Numbered from the stretch's first letter, positions 1 through 8,185 are shown. The stretch: 64,000 bases of DNA from Solirhodobacter olei (GCF_004010155.1 NZ_RRYH01000005.1:186001-250000), one strand, 5' to 3'. The notes: generated from the sequence alone by a model not told the origin. A program made the numbers and translations.

Positions 1-1
1 C

Positions 2-988
2 TCCGACCCCCGCACGGTGCGGGACTTCGCCAAGCTGGTGAAGACCCGCAAGCGGCTGGACCTCCTGACCGTGCTGACGGTCTGCGACATCCGCGGCGTC
101 GGCCCGAACACCTGGAACAACTGGAAGGCCATGCTGCTGCGCCAGCTCCACCGCGACACGGCGACGGCGCTGGAGACGGGGCTTGAGGACATCAACCGCG
201 AGCGCCGCGAGGCCGAGGCCAAGCGCCACCTCCGCGCCACGCTCTCCGACTGGGACAAGGCCGAGCTCAGGGCCGAGACCGCGCGCCATTACGGCCCCTA
301 CTGGCAGGGCCTCTCGGCCGAGACCCATGCCGTCTTCGCCGGCCTCCTGCGCGGCCTCGCCGATGACGAGATCCGCGTCGACCTGCACCCCGACACCGAT
401 CACGACGCGACCCGCGCCTGCTTCGCGCTGGTCGACCACCCGGGCATCTTCTCGCGGCTTGCCGGGGCGCTCGCGCTGGTCGGCGCCAACGTGGTGGACG
501 CACGCACCTATACCTCCAAGGACGGCTACGCCACGGCCGTCTTCTGGATCCAGGACGGCGAGGGCCACCCCTACGAGGCCTCCCGCCTGCCCCGCCTAAA
601 GCAGATGATCGGCAAGACACTGAAGGGAGAGGTCGTCGCCCGCGACGCGCTGGCCGACCGCGACCGCGACAAGCTGAAGAAGCGCGAGCGGCGGTTCAAC
701 TTCCCGACCTCGATCAGCTTCAACAACGAGGGCTCCGACATCTACACAATCATCGAGGTCGACACCCGCGACCGCCCGGGCCTGCTTTACGATCTGACCC
801 GGACGCTGGCGAACGCGAATATCTACATCGCCTCGGCGCTGATCGCGACCTATGGCGCGCAGGTCGTCGACAGCTTCTATGTAAAGGACATGTTCGGCCT
901 GAAGCTCCACGCCAAGGGCAAGCAGGAGGCGCTGGAGAAGAAGCTGCGCCAGGCAATCGAGGCCGGTGCCCAGCGGGCGCAGGGCTAG
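2..988 (+). CDS. glnD: [Protein-PII] uridylyltransferase GlnD, 3' end (partial)
   Basis: The reading frame is open from the first bases, so this is the C-terminal part of a longer gene. GlnD uridylylates and deuridylylates PII proteins in response to glutamine and so controls nitrogen assimilation. Two ACT domains are visible, about residues 133-180 and 244-300 counted from the first Met at base 17. They carry the typical DHPGIFSRLAG and TRDRPGLLYDLTRTLA signatures. The preceding segment (VLTVCDIRGVGPNTWNNWKA) is the helical stretch after the HD domain. The nucleotidyltransferase and HD catalytic parts lie outside the window. murJ follows after 18 bases and is probably co-transcribed. Confidence 0.95.
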   Translation, partial: SDPRTVRDFAKLVKTRKRLDLLTVLTVCDIRGVGPNTWNNWKAMLLRQLHRDTATALETGLEDINRERREAEAKRHLRATLSDWDKAELRAETARHYGPYWQGLSAETHAVFAGLLRGLADDEIRVDLHPDTDHDATRACFALVDHPGIFSRLAGALALVGANVVDARTYTSKDGYATAVFWIQDGEGHPYEASRLPRLKQMIGKTLKGEVVARDALADRDRDKLKKRERRFNFPTSISFNNEGSDIYTIIEVDTRDRPGLLYDLTRTLANANIYIASALIATYGAQVVDSFYVKDMFGLKLHAKGKQEALEKKLRQAIEAGAQRAQG

Positions 989-1006
989 GGCGGCGGAGGG
1001 GCGCGC

Positions 1007-2545
1007 ATGAAACCGATCCGCCTCGTCCGCGGCTTCCTGACCGTCGGCTCCTGGACGCTGCTGTCGCGCGTGGTGGGCTTCGCCCGTGACGTGCTGATCG
1101 CCGCCTATCTCGGCTCGGGGCCGGTGGCGCAGGCGTTCCTGATCGCCTTCTCGCTGCCCAACACCTTCCGTCGCTTCTTCGCCGAGGGCGCCTTCAACAC
1201 CGCCTTCGTGCCGCTCTTCTCGAAGAAGCTGGAGGCCGGGGAGGACGCGAAGGGCTTCGCCGAGGATGCGCTCTCCGGCCTCGCCTTCACGGTGCTGGCG
1301 ACCTCGGTCGTGTCGATCGTCGCCATGCCGGTCCTGGTCTATGCCATGGCCTCCGGCTTCGCGGGCGACGAGCGCTTCGGCCTCGCGGTCAGCTTCGGGC
1401 GGATCACCTTCCCCTATATCCTCTTCATGTCAGCCGCGGCGCTCTTTTCGGGCGTGCTGAACGCCGCCGGACGCTTCATCGCGGCGGCGGCGGCGCCGGT
1501 TATCCTGAACGTGGTCTTTGTGGGCGCGATGCTGGTGGCGCATCACCTCGGCTGGCGGATGGGGCTGACGCTGGCCTGGGCGACGCCGATCACCGGCTTT
1601 CTGCAGATGTCGCTGGTCTGGATCGCCTGCGCCCGGATGGGCTATCCCCTCCGCATCCGCCGCCCCCGGCTGACGCCGGAGATGCGGCGTCTGGTGCGCA
1701 TTGCCTTTCCCGCCGTGATGGCGGCGGGCGTGGTGCAGGTGAACCTGCTCGTCGGCCGCCAGGTGGGGTCCTTCTTCGACGGCGCGATCGCCTGGCTCTC
1801 CTACGCCGACCGGCTCTACCAGCTGCCGCTCGGCGTCGTCGGCATCGCCATCGGCGTGGTCCTGCTGCCCGACATCTCGCGCCGGCTGAAGGCGAACGAC
1901 ACGGTCGGCGGCCGCTACGCCTATAACCGCGCCACCGAGTTCTCGCTTCTGCTCACGCTGCCCGCCGCGGTGGCGTTGATGGTGATCCCGGTCCCGCTGA
2001 TCTCGGTCCTGTTCCAGCGCGGGGCCTTCTCGCACACCGACACGATGAACACCGCGCTGACGCTCGCCGTCTACGGAGCGGGGCTGCCGGCCTTCGTGCT
2101 GCAGAAGGTGCTGCAACCCCTCTATTTCGCGCGCGAGGATACGCGCACGCCCTTCCGCTACGCGCTTCACGCGATGGCGGTGAACGCGGGCGTGGCGATC
2201 CTGCTCGCCCCCGTCATCGGCTTCATCGCGGCGGCCCTCGGCACAACGCTCGCCGGCTGGACGATGACGACGCAGCTCTGGTGGGGCAAGCACCACATGG
2301 GCGAGGCCGCGACCTTCGACGAGCGCCTGAAGAACCGCGTCCCCCGGCTCCTGCTCTCCGCGGTGCTGATGGGCGTGGTCCTCTGGTTCGCCGCACGGGC
2401 GCTCGGCCCGATGCTCCACGAACCCCTCCAGCGCTACGCCGCCCTAGCCCTGCTCGTGCTGATCGGCGGCGCAAGCTACGCGCTCGCCGCGGTTCTGACC
2501 GGAGGCGTGCGCCTGAAGGACCTCAAGTCCTCGCTGGGCAGGTAG
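1007..2545 (+). CDS. murJ: Lipid II flippase MurJ
   Basis: A 512-residue polytopic membrane protein of the MOP/MviN family, the usual length for MurJ. It moves lipid-linked peptidoglycan precursor (lipid II) across the inner membrane. The N-terminus contains the family pattern SRVVGFARDVLIAAYLG followed by SLPNTFRRFFAEGAFNTAFVP, and about 14 hydrophobic segments follow. The ATG at 1007 has a GGAGG Shine-Dalgarno 8-14 bases upstream. It lies directly behind glnD on the same strand, an order I know from other alphaproteobacteria. No anomaly is seen. Confidence 0.96.
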   Translation: MKPIRLVRGFLTVGSWTLLSRVVGFARDVLIAAYLGSGPVAQAFLIAFSLPNTFRRFFAEGAFNTAFVPLFSKKLEAGEDAKGFAEDALSGLAFTVLATSVVSIVAMPVLVYAMASGFAGDERFGLAVSFGRITFPYILFMSAAALFSGVLNAAGRFIAAAAAPVILNVVFVGAMLVAHHLGWRMGLTLAWATPITGFLQMSLVWIACARMGYPLRIRRPRLTPEMRRLVRIAFPAVMAAGVVQVNLLVGRQVGSFFDGAIAWLSYADRLYQLPLGVVGIAIGVVLLPDISRRLKANDTVGGRYAYNRATEFSLLLTLPAAVALMVIPVPLISVLFQRGAFSHTDTMNTALTLAVYGAGLPAFVLQKVLQPLYFAREDTRTPFRYALHAMAVNAGVAILLAPVIGFIAAALGTTLAGWTMTTQLWWGKHHMGEAATFDERLKNRVPRLLLSAVLMGVVLWFAARALGPMLHEPLQRYAALALLVLIGGASYALAAVLTGGVRLKDLKSSLGR

Positions 2546-2550
2546 CCCCA

Positions 2551-2624
2551 GGCCCGAAACAGCCGGCGTAGCCGGCCGGGCCAGCGCCCGCCCTGCGCTT
2601 TCAGCGCGCACCGGGCGAAACCGA
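2551..2624 (+). repeat. Dispersed intergenic repeat, GGCCCGAAACAGC family, copy 1
   Basis: Begins GGCCCGAAACAGCCGGC and continues through GCCGGGCCAGCGCCCGCC. Closely similar sequence occurs at 6332-6395 and, inverted, at 61801-61866. It is GC-rich with internal dyads. It lies just after the murJ stop between convergent genes, as expected of a REP-like element. Confidence 0.6.
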
Positions 2625-2644
2625 GCCTGGCTCAGCTTCCAAGT

Positions 2645-2670
2645 GTAGGGTGCGCATTCATCGCGCACCC
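2645..2670. repeat. Dispersed palindromic repeat, GGTGCGCATTCATTGCGCACC type, copy 1
   Basis: Starts GTAGGGTGCGCATTCAT and ends CGCGCACCC, forming a hairpin with GGTGCGC/GCGCACC-like arms around a TTCAT loop. Other copies are at 6464-6488, 16575-16599 and, inverted, 39983-40008. All four are intergenic and three lie between convergent genes. Confidence 0.7.
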
Positions 2671-2684
2671 CACCCGCCGCCCCC

Positions 2685-3116
2685 TCAGGCGATCTCCGCA
2701 TGCAGCCGTGCCGCCGCCAGCGCCGCCTCGCCCGCCTCGCGGCCCTTCTGCACGAAATGCGCCTCGAAGATCCGGCGGTGATGCTCGCCCTCCTGGTAGT
2801 GATGCGGCGTCAGCGAGACCGAGAGCACCGGCACATCGGTCTCCATCCCCGCGCGCATCAGCCCGTCGACCACGGCCTGCGCGACGAAGTCATGCCGGTA
2901 GATCCCACCATCGACGACCAGCGCCGCCGCCGCGACGGCGGCATAACGCCCGGTGCGGGCGAGCTTCTTGGCCAGAAGCGGCATCTCGAAGGCCCCCGGC
3001 ACGTCGAAGACATCGACCGCCTCCTCGGGGACGGCCTGCAGGAAGCCGGCGAGCGCCTGGCTCACGACCTCGGCATGCCAGTTCGCCTTGATGAAGGCAT
3101 AACGGGTGGGTGTCAT
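2685..3116 (-). CDS. ribH: 6,7-dimethyl-8-ribityllumazine synthase, type II (RibH2)
   Basis: 143 residues. It condenses 5-amino-6-ribitylaminouracil with 3,4-dihydroxybutanone phosphate to lumazine, the penultimate riboflavin step. Family patterns in order: AFIKANWHAEVV, FDVPGAFEMPL, DGGIYRHDFVA and SVSLTPHHYQ. The GGIYRHDF and LTPHH segments resemble the Brucella/Mesorhizobium RibH2 type (decameric in characterised members) rather than the icosahedral RibH1. No other rib gene is adjacent. An FMN riboswitch lies 83 bases upstream of the start, so expression should fall when FMN is plentiful. A second RibH1 inside a ribD-E-B operon elsewhere is likely but not visible here. Confidence 0.93.
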   Translation of the reverse strand: MTPTRYAFIKANWHAEVVSQALAGFLQAVPEEAVDVFDVPGAFEMPLLAKKLARTGRYAAVAAAALVVDGGIYRHDFVAQAVVDGLMRAGMETDVPVLSVSLTPHHYQEGEHHRRIFEAHFVQKGREAGEAALAAARLHAEIA

Positions 3117-3198
3117 CTGTGATCTCCCTTTTGCAACGACACGTCACCCAAGGCGATCACATGCGCCCGCGCCCCCGGGGTCCGGCGGCACGACGCAC

Positions 3199-3335
3199 GT
3201 TCTCTTCCATCCGGACTGTGACCGTCGGCTCAGGCCTCTCACCTGATCTGCTGACCCTTCCCGCAGGGAAGGCGCTCGCGGGCTCGCGGATCTTCCGCAT
3301 ACCGCCGGTGGGGAATTTCGCCCCGCCCTGAGAAC
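3199..3335 (-). promoter_or_regulatory. FMN riboswitch (RFN element)
   Basis: Read on the minus strand, the conserved RFN blocks appear in order: TCAGGGCGGGGCGAAATTCC, CCACCGGCGGTATGC, AGCCCGCGAGCGC, then after a variable stem GGTGAGAGGCCTGAGCCGAC and AGTCCGGATGGAAGAGAAC. The 5' GTTCTC and 3' GAGAAC ends can pair as the closing stem P1. It precedes ribH2 with about 82 bases between its 3' end and the start codon. No clear intrinsic terminator was seen there, so control may be translational or Rho-dependent. Confidence 0.95.
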
Positions 3336-3435
3336 GCGGGCATCCTGCAAGTTTTCCGCCCCGGCGCAAGGGGGGATTCGACCGCGGATCGGGCGGCGGC
3401 GGATCAGGGGACCGCCACCGCAGCGCCCGGGCGCC

Positions 3436-4122
3436 CTAGCGCCGCCGGAAGGCCCCGATCGCCCGGGTCACGCCACCGGGGCAGACGAGGAAGGACATCG
3501 CGAAACCGGCGATGAACCCGCCCAGATCGGCGATCCATTCCTGGCTGCCGCCGAAGACCAGCGCGAAGATCAGCTGGAAGCCCAGGAAGAAGCCGATCAG
3601 GCTGAAGGCCCCCATCCGGTTCTCTCCCTTCTCGCCCAGCCGCGTCCACAGGATGAAGGAGAACGCACCGATCAGCCCGTAGACGGGCGGATAGCCCCCG
3701 ACCAGCGGCATCCCGGTCCGCGCCAGCGTCCCGTAGCACAGCGCCCCGAAGATCCCGGAAACGAAGAAGATCACCACCACCGCCCAGGGCCGGAACACCT
3801 CGCTGACGTATTTGCCGAGCGCGAGGATGAAGACCACGACGAAGATCGCGTGGGTGGCGTTGAAATGGATGAACATGTAGCTGACGAAGCGGATCAGCTG
3901 CATCGGCGGATAGTAGGAATTGGCCACCATCCACTGGAAGACCGGCCCCGAGAAGGCGAAGTTCTGCAACGCCTGCAGCCGCCATCCCACCGCCTCCGGA
4001 CCGCCGATCAGCCCGTAACCCCCAAGGCTCAGCCCGATCTCGACCAGTGCGATCGGAAGCGCCAGCAGCCAGACCACGCCCGGGATCGGCTGCAGCGGGT
4101 GCGCATTGTGATCGAGATCCAT
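3436..4122 (-). CDS. Rhomboid-family membrane protein, probably catalytically inactive
   Basis: 228 residues with about six hydrophobic segments and rhomboid architecture. The start at 4122 (MDLDHNAHPLQ) is preferred over the longer frame because AAGGGG lies just upstream. Landmarks align with rhomboid proteases: RFVSYMFIHFNATH (about 78-91) matches the loop-1/TM2 region, and VGGYPPVYGLIGA (141-153) matches the catalytic VGASGAISGLLGA. WIADLGGFIAG (196-206) matches the TM6 VAHLGGLLAG. The catalytic Ser is replaced by Tyr144 and the TM6 His by Asp199, so proteolysis is not expected. It could be an iRhom-like or derlin-like binding protein. It is divergent from trpS with a 75-base gap. Confidence 0.8.
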   Translation of the reverse strand: MDLDHNAHPLQPIPGVVWLLALPIALVEIGLSLGGYGLIGGPEAVGWRLQALQNFAFSGPVFQWMVANSYYPPMQLIRFVSYMFIHFNATHAIFVVVFILALGKYVSEVFRPWAVVVIFFVSGIFGALCYGTLARTGMPLVGGYPPVYGLIGAFSFILWTRLGEKGENRMGAFSLIGFFLGFQLIFALVFGGSQEWIADLGGFIAGFAMSFLVCPGGVTRAIGAFRRR

Positions 4123-4197
4123 TCCATCCCCTTCGGTTGACGGCTCCCGACGCCAGCGATAAGCGCAAGTGTCGGTAATTTCCAGTCGGAGAAGAAC

Positions 4198-5253
4198 ATG
4201 GCGGAGGCGGTCCAGACGCTCCACCCGGGTCACGCGAAATTCACCCCGCGCGTCTTTTCGGGCATCCAGCCCTCGGGCGGCCTGACGCTAGGCAACTACC
4301 TCGGCGCGCTGAAGCGTTTCGCCGAGATGCAGGGCCGGATGGAGACGATCTACTGCCTCGTCGACCTCCACGCGATCACCGACAAGTGGCAGGACCCCGA
4401 GCGCCTGCGCCAGCAGACGCGCGAGGCGGCCGCGGGCTTCATGGCCGCCGGCATCGATCCCGCAAGCTCGATCCTCTTCAACCAGTCCCAGGTCGCCGCC
4501 CACGCCGAGTTGGCGTGGATCTTCAACTGCGTGGCGCGCATGGGCTGGATGAACCGGATGACGCAGTGGAAGGACAAGACGGCGGGCAAGAACGCCGAGA
4601 ACTCCTCGCTCGGCCTCTTCGCCTACCCGGCGCTGATGGCGGCGGACATCCTCGTCTACCACGCCACCCATGTGCCCGTGGGCGAGGACCAGAAGCAGCA
4701 TGTGGAGCTGACCCGCGACATCGCGGCGAAGTTCAACCATGACTACAAGCAGGACTTCTTCCCGCTGACCGAGCCGGTGATCGAGGGCACGGCGACCCGC
4801 GTCATGTCGCTCCGCGACGGCTCGAAGAAGATGTCGAAGTCGGACCCGTCGGACCAGAGCCGGATCAACCTGACCGACGACGCCGACACCATCGCCTCGA
4901 AGTTCCGCAAGGCGCGCACCGATGCCGAGCTTCTGCCCGACACGCCCGAGGGTCTGAAGGACCGCCCCGAGGCGCGCAACCTCGTCAACATCTTCGCCGC
5001 CCTGGCGGACCGGACGGTGGAGGAGGTTCTGGCCGATTACGCCGGCAAGGGGTTCGGCACCTTCAAGCCCGCCCTGGCGGAGCTGGCGGTGGAAAAGCTC
5101 TCGCCGATCTCGGCCGAGATGACGCGGCTGATGTCCGACCCGGCCGAGATCGACCGCATCCTCGGCCAGGGCGCCGACAAGGCGGCGGCCATCGCCCAGC
5201 CGATCCTTGACAGGACCTTCGACATCGTCGGCATGCTGCGCTCGCGCCGCTGA
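4198..5253 (+). CDS. trpS: Tryptophanyl-tRNA synthetase
   Basis: 351 residues, class Ib aminoacyl-tRNA synthetase charging tRNA-Trp. The HIGH-equivalent [12 protein letters not shown] is at about 25-36 and the KMSKS loop is intact at 211-215. [16 protein letters not shown] and [19 protein letters not shown] are further family blocks. A GGAGAAG Shine-Dalgarno precedes the ATG. A hairpin at 5262-5280 follows the stop. It is monocistronic as far as can be seen. Confidence 0.97.
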   Translation: MAEAVQTLHPGHAKFTPRVFSGIQPSGGLTLGNYLGALKRFAEMQGRMETIYCLVDLHAITDKWQDPERLRQQTREAAAGFMAAGIDPASSILFNQSQVAAHAELAWIFNCVARMGWMNRMTQWKDKTAGKNAENSSLGLFAYPALMAADILVYHATHVPVGEDQKQHVELTRDIAAKFNHDYKQDFFPLTEPVIEGTATRVMSLRDGSKKMSKSDPSDQSRINLTDDADTIASKFRKARTDAELLPDTPEGLKDRPEARNLVNIFAALADRTVEEVLADYAGKGFGTFKPALAELAVEKLSPISAEMTRLMSDPAEIDRILGQGADKAAAIAQPILDRTFDIVGMLRSRR

Positions 5254-5261
5254 AAGACGAA

Positions 5262-5280
5262 GGGGGCCGCAGTGGCCCCC
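5262..5280 (+). terminator. Probable intrinsic terminator of trpS
   Basis: GGGGGCC, a five-base loop, then GGCCCCC: a perfect 7-bp stem starting 8 bases after the trpS stop, followed by TCCTCC rather than a full T-run. Confidence 0.65.
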
Positions 5281-5342
5281 TCCTCCATCTCAGTGTCGCA
5301 CGAATGCGCCGGGCGGGGAGGGAAGCGCCCCCGCCCTTCCCC

Positions 5343-5957
5343 TCAGATGATCCGCACCTGCGTCCCCACCTTCGCATGGTGGAACAGCACGGTGATATCC
5401 TCGTTGTAAAGCCCGATGCAGCCGTCCGACGAGCGGCGGCCGATCTTGCGGGTGTCCTGCGTCCCATGCACCCGGTAGTACTGCCAGGAGAGGTAGAGCG
5501 CATAGGGACCCAAGGGGTTTTCCGGCCCGGGACCCACGACATGGGGCAGCCAGGGCATGCGCTTCAGCATCGAGGGCGTCGGGTGCCAGGTCGGCCCCAC
5601 CACCTTCTCCACCACGCGGGTCATGCCCTTGCGGGTCAGCTCGGGCGCCGTCGGGACCGAGCAGGGATAGAGCAGCTTCACGCTCTGGTCCTCGGACCAG
5701 AAGCGCACGCAGCGCGAGGTCGTGTCGGCCAGGATCGCGCCGTTCTTCAGGTTCGGGAAATAAGGCTGCCAGTCCAGCGCCACGAAGCTGGAGATGTTGT
5801 GGCGAACCTCCGCGTTCACCGGCGGGGCGCCCGCCGCCGCGCCTGCCGCCGCGCTTGCCCCGGTCTCCGCCGCCCGCGCGATCGCCGGAACCGCGAGGCC
5901 GGCTGCCGCCGCACCGAGGCTCAGAAACCCGCGCCGCCCGATTGTCCTGCCCGCCAT
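5343..5957 (-). CDS. Exported L,D-transpeptidase (YkuD domain)
   Basis: 204 residues from the start at 5957, which has GGAG eight bases upstream. A farther ATG at 5978 has no good ribosome site. The N-terminus is a twin-arginine signal (RR at 8-9, GRRGFLSLGAAAAGLAVPA) with an AxA cleavage site near residue 28-31. The YkuD catalytic region shows HGT (His164) and SSDGCIGLYNEDI with nucleophile Cys180. The family makes 3-3 peptidoglycan cross-links or anchors proteins to peptidoglycan in the periplasm. Tat rather than Sec export is the notable point. Upstream lies a 600-base gene-free region. Confidence 0.9.
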   Translation of the reverse strand: MAGRTIGRRGFLSLGAAAAGLAVPAIARAAETGASAAAGAAAGAPPVNAEVRHNISSFVALDWQPYFPNLKNGAILADTTSRCVRFWSEDQSVKLLYPCSVPTAPELTRKGMTRVVEKVVGPTWHPTPSMLKRMPWLPHVVGPGPENPLGPYALYLSWQYYRVHGTQDTRKIGRRSSDGCIGLYNEDITVLFHHAKVGTQVRII

Positions 5958-6255
5958 AATATATTCTCCGTCTGGCATGTTTTACCGTCGACAGTCGCCC
6001 GGCTCGCGGCGGAACGCAAGTCACACCTTCTTGCACCTGCAGCACCCGCACGCCGCTGTCGGGGCGAATTGTCATGTTCCGGATTCAGAACCGTCACCTT
6101 GCGGAGTCTTCGGCCCGCTATCCTCGGGACTGGTGTATCCATTCGCCAGGCGGGGCGTCGTGAAGCCGTCCTTCCCCGCCGGCGGCGCATCGTCCCGCTG
6201 CGCCCCGCATGCCCCGCCGAGGCGGGCCCGCCCGACCCCGGCGAGGTCCCGCCCG

Positions 6256-6286
6256 CCCCCGGCCCCCGCGCCGGGGGTTCTTTTTT
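6256..6286 (+). terminator. Orphan intrinsic terminator
   Basis: CCCCCGGC (6256-6263), a six-base loop, GCCGGGGG (6270-6277), then TTCTTTTTT. This is a textbook Rho-independent structure on the plus strand. No annotated plus-strand gene ends nearby; trpS already has its own hairpin 1 kb upstream. It may end a small untranslated RNA starting between 5958 and 6256. Confidence 0.6.
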
Positions 6287-6331
6287 GCCGCGCGGCCGGT
6301 TCCGGAAACGAACCCCCCTGCCCTCGCCCCC

Positions 6332-6395
6332 GGCCCGAAACAGCGGGCGCGGCCCGCCGGGCCAGCGCCCGTCCGCCCCGTCGCACCTTAGGTGC
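6332..6395 (+). repeat. Dispersed intergenic repeat, GGCCCGAAACAGC family, copy 2
   Basis: GGCCCGAAACAGCGGGC followed by GCCGGGCCAGCGCCCGTCC matches 2551-2624 almost base for base over about 40 positions. Confidence 0.6.
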
Positions 6396-6463
6396 GCCAC
6401 TAAACATCGGCACGCCTCCGGCGTGACGGCGGACGGTCCCTGCCCCTCCACACCACGAAACCC

Positions 6464-6488
6464 GTAGGGTGCGCATTCATTGCGCATC
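6464..6488. repeat. Dispersed palindromic repeat, copy 2
   Basis: GTAGGGTGCGCATTCATTGC followed by GCATC. It is identical to the 16575 copy over most of its length; the right arm has one change (GCATC for GCACC). It lies 80 bases upstream of the aminotransferase start. Confidence 0.7.
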
Positions 6489-6568
6489 TCACCGCACCGC
6501 CCCCCGCCCGCTCTGGACCCTCCCCGCCGGCGGTGCTTAAGTGCCGCCGGCGACGACGGGAGGGGCTC

Positions 6569-7435
6569 ATGACGACCGGAACCAACATCCGAACCTATTT
6601 CGACGGCACCTGGCACGAGGGCGACGTCCCCGTCATCCGCGCCGCCGATCATGGCGCATGGCTCGGCACCACCGTCTTCGACGGCGCCCGGCTCTTCGAG
6701 GGCGTCACCCCGGACCTCGAAGCCCATTGCGCCCGCATCAACCGCTCGGCCAGGGCGCTGATGCTCACCCCCACCGTTGCCGCCGAGAAGATGGTCGAGA
6801 TCGTCAAGGAGGGCCTCGCCCGCTACCCCAAGGGCACACCCGTCTACATCCGCCCGATGTACTGGGGCATCAACGGCGACGAGACCGGGATCGTGCCCCT
6901 GCCGGAGGCCACCGGCTTCGCCATCTGCCTGGAAGAGATCCCGATGGCCCCGGCAGAGAAGACGACGACGCTCGGCCTCACCTCCTTCCGCCGCCCGGTA
7001 CTGGCCGACAACGTGGTGAACGCCAAGGCCGGCTGCCTCTACCCCAACAACGCCCGCATGCTGGCCGAGGCCCGCGCCCGCGGCTTCGCCAATGCGCTGG
7101 TCGCCGATGCCGTCGGCAATGTCGCCGAAAGCGCCACCGCAAATGTCTTCATCGTGAAGGATGGCGAGGTCTTCACTCCCATCGCCAACGGCTGCTTCCT
7201 CTCCGGCATCACCCGCGCCCGCCATATCTCGAACCTCAGGGCCGAGGGCGTGCCGGTCCACGAGACCGTGCTGAGCTTCGACGATGTCCGCGCCGCCGAT
7301 GAGGTCTTCCTCTCCGGCAACATGTCGAAGGTCACCCCGGTCACGGCGTTCGAGGAGGCCCGCTACCAGCACGGCCCCATGACCCGCCGCATCCGCGAGA
7401 TGTACTGGGACTGGGCGCTCTCCGCAGGGGCCTGA
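6569..7435 (+). CDS. Class IV PLP aminotransferase, branched-chain amino acid type
   Basis: 288 residues from the ATG at 6569, which follows GGGAGGGG; the upstream ATG at 6533 gives an implausible Arg-rich extension. Fold type IV signatures: GTTVFDGARLFEG near the N-terminus, the PLP lysine in NVVNAKAGCLYPNNARM (Lys153), and NVAESATANVFIVKDG, then FLSGNMSKVTPVTAF. The family transfers the amino group between branched-chain amino acids and 2-oxoglutarate; some relatives act on D-amino acids or aminodeoxychorismate. The NAKAGCLYPNN form resembles a second IlvE-like paralogue common in Rhodobacteraceae, so I give no gene symbol. It stands alone. Confidence 0.88.
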   Translation: MTTGTNIRTYFDGTWHEGDVPVIRAADHGAWLGTTVFDGARLFEGVTPDLEAHCARINRSARALMLTPTVAAEKMVEIVKEGLARYPKGTPVYIRPMYWGINGDETGIVPLPEATGFAICLEEIPMAPAEKTTTLGLTSFRRPVLADNVVNAKAGCLYPNNARMLAEARARGFANALVADAVGNVAESATANVFIVKDGEVFTPIANGCFLSGITRARHISNLRAEGVPVHETVLSFDDVRAADEVFLSGNMSKVTPVTAFEEARYQHGPMTRRIREMYWDWALSAGA

Positions 7436-7554
7436 CCACCCGGGTGGCGGCAGGCGGCGCTCGCCGAACCGGCGGGATTTCCCCTCCCCGCCACGCGGGC
7501 TTGCCGAATCCGGCCCGGATCGGCGATGATCCCGCGATTGCCTTGGGGAGCGAT

Positions 7555-8010
7555 ATGCGCAAATTCCTGGTCGTTCTGGACGACAGCCGCGAATGCCTGA
7601 ACGCCATGCGCTTCGCCGCGCTCAGGGCTGCAAAGACCCAGGGCGGGGTCGAGATTCTCGCCGTCATCCCGCCCGAGGAATTCACCTATTGGGGCGGTGT
7701 GGCCGACATCATGCGCGCCGAAGCGCAGGAGCGGATCGAGGCGCATTTCGAGGTCTTCGCCAAATGGATGCGCACCGGCCACAAGGTGGATCCGGAGCTG
7801 GTGATCCGCGAGGGGGAGCCGGTGGCAGAGATCCTCGCCCAGATCAGGGCGGACCCGGAGATCGGGGTGCTGGTGCTGGGCGCGGGCACGGACAAGAGCG
7901 GGCCGGGCACGCTGGTCTCGCAGCTTTCGAAGACCTCCGGCACCCTGCCGATCCCGATCACCATCGTTCCGGGCGAGATGTCGAAGGAACGGCTTGAGTC
8001 GATCACCTGA
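7555..8010 (+). CDS. Universal stress protein (UspA family)
   Basis: 151 residues. The start at 7555 (MRKFLVVLDDSRE) follows GGGGAG; the longer frame from 7444 has no family match at its N-terminus. It has a single Usp domain: beta-strand FLVVLDDS, then the C-terminal nucleotide-binding stretch ILVLGAGTDKSGPGTLVSQL, a variant of the G-2X-G-9X-G(S/T) ATP motif. A soluble cytoplasmic protein, monocistronic; exact role not inferable. Confidence 0.88.
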   Translation: MRKFLVVLDDSRECLNAMRFAALRAAKTQGGVEILAVIPPEEFTYWGGVADIMRAEAQERIEAHFEVFAKWMRTGHKVDPELVIREGEPVAEILAQIRADPEIGVLVLGAGTDKSGPGTLVSQLSKTSGTLPIPITIVPGEMSKERLESIT

Positions 8011-8034
8011 CGGCGGTGCCTCGTGGCAGACGCG

Positions 8035-8074
8035 GCGCGCCTCCTGCGGGGGAGTATTTTGGCCAGGAAAAAGC
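8035..8074 (-). repeat. Dispersed repeat TTTTTCCTGGCCNAAATACTCCC, copy 1
   Basis: On the minus strand it reads TTTTTCCTGGCCAAAATACT followed by CCCCCGCAGGAGGCGCG. It matches 25485-25523. A related AAATATCCC element is at 38213-38252. It is located just downstream of the usp gene. Confidence 0.6.
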
Positions 8075-8098
8075 CCGGGCCGCGCGGACGTGACGCGC

Positions 8099-8146
8099 TT
8101 TGGAACGGTTCCAAATGTTGACTTCGCCCCGGGCGAAGCGCATATC
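8099..8146 (+). promoter_or_regulatory. Sigma70-type promoter with adjoining palindromic operator upstream of nfuA
   Basis: TTGACT (8118-8123), 17 bases, CATATC (8141-8146) forms a good promoter 40 bases before the Nfu start. Immediately upstream is a perfect inverted repeat, TTTGGAAC-G-GTTCCAAA (8099-8115), abutting the -35 box. The position suits an activator or a repressor. Control by an iron- or Fe-S-responsive regulator is only an inference from the gene it precedes. Confidence 0.6.
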
Positions 8147-8185
8147 CGACCATAACAGTCAGAGATCTTCCCCCGGAGGCTGCCC

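Larger units (their letters stand above)
5958..6568. other. 611-base region without a convincing gene
   Basis: Between the divergent L,D-transpeptidase and aminotransferase genes. It holds a terminator-like hairpin plus T-run at 6256-6286, a copy of the GGCCCGAAACAGC repeat at 6332-6395 and a copy of the palindromic GTGCGCATTCAT repeat at 6464-6488. Open frames here are proline/arginine-rich products of GC bias with no recognisable family. Confidence 0.6.
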
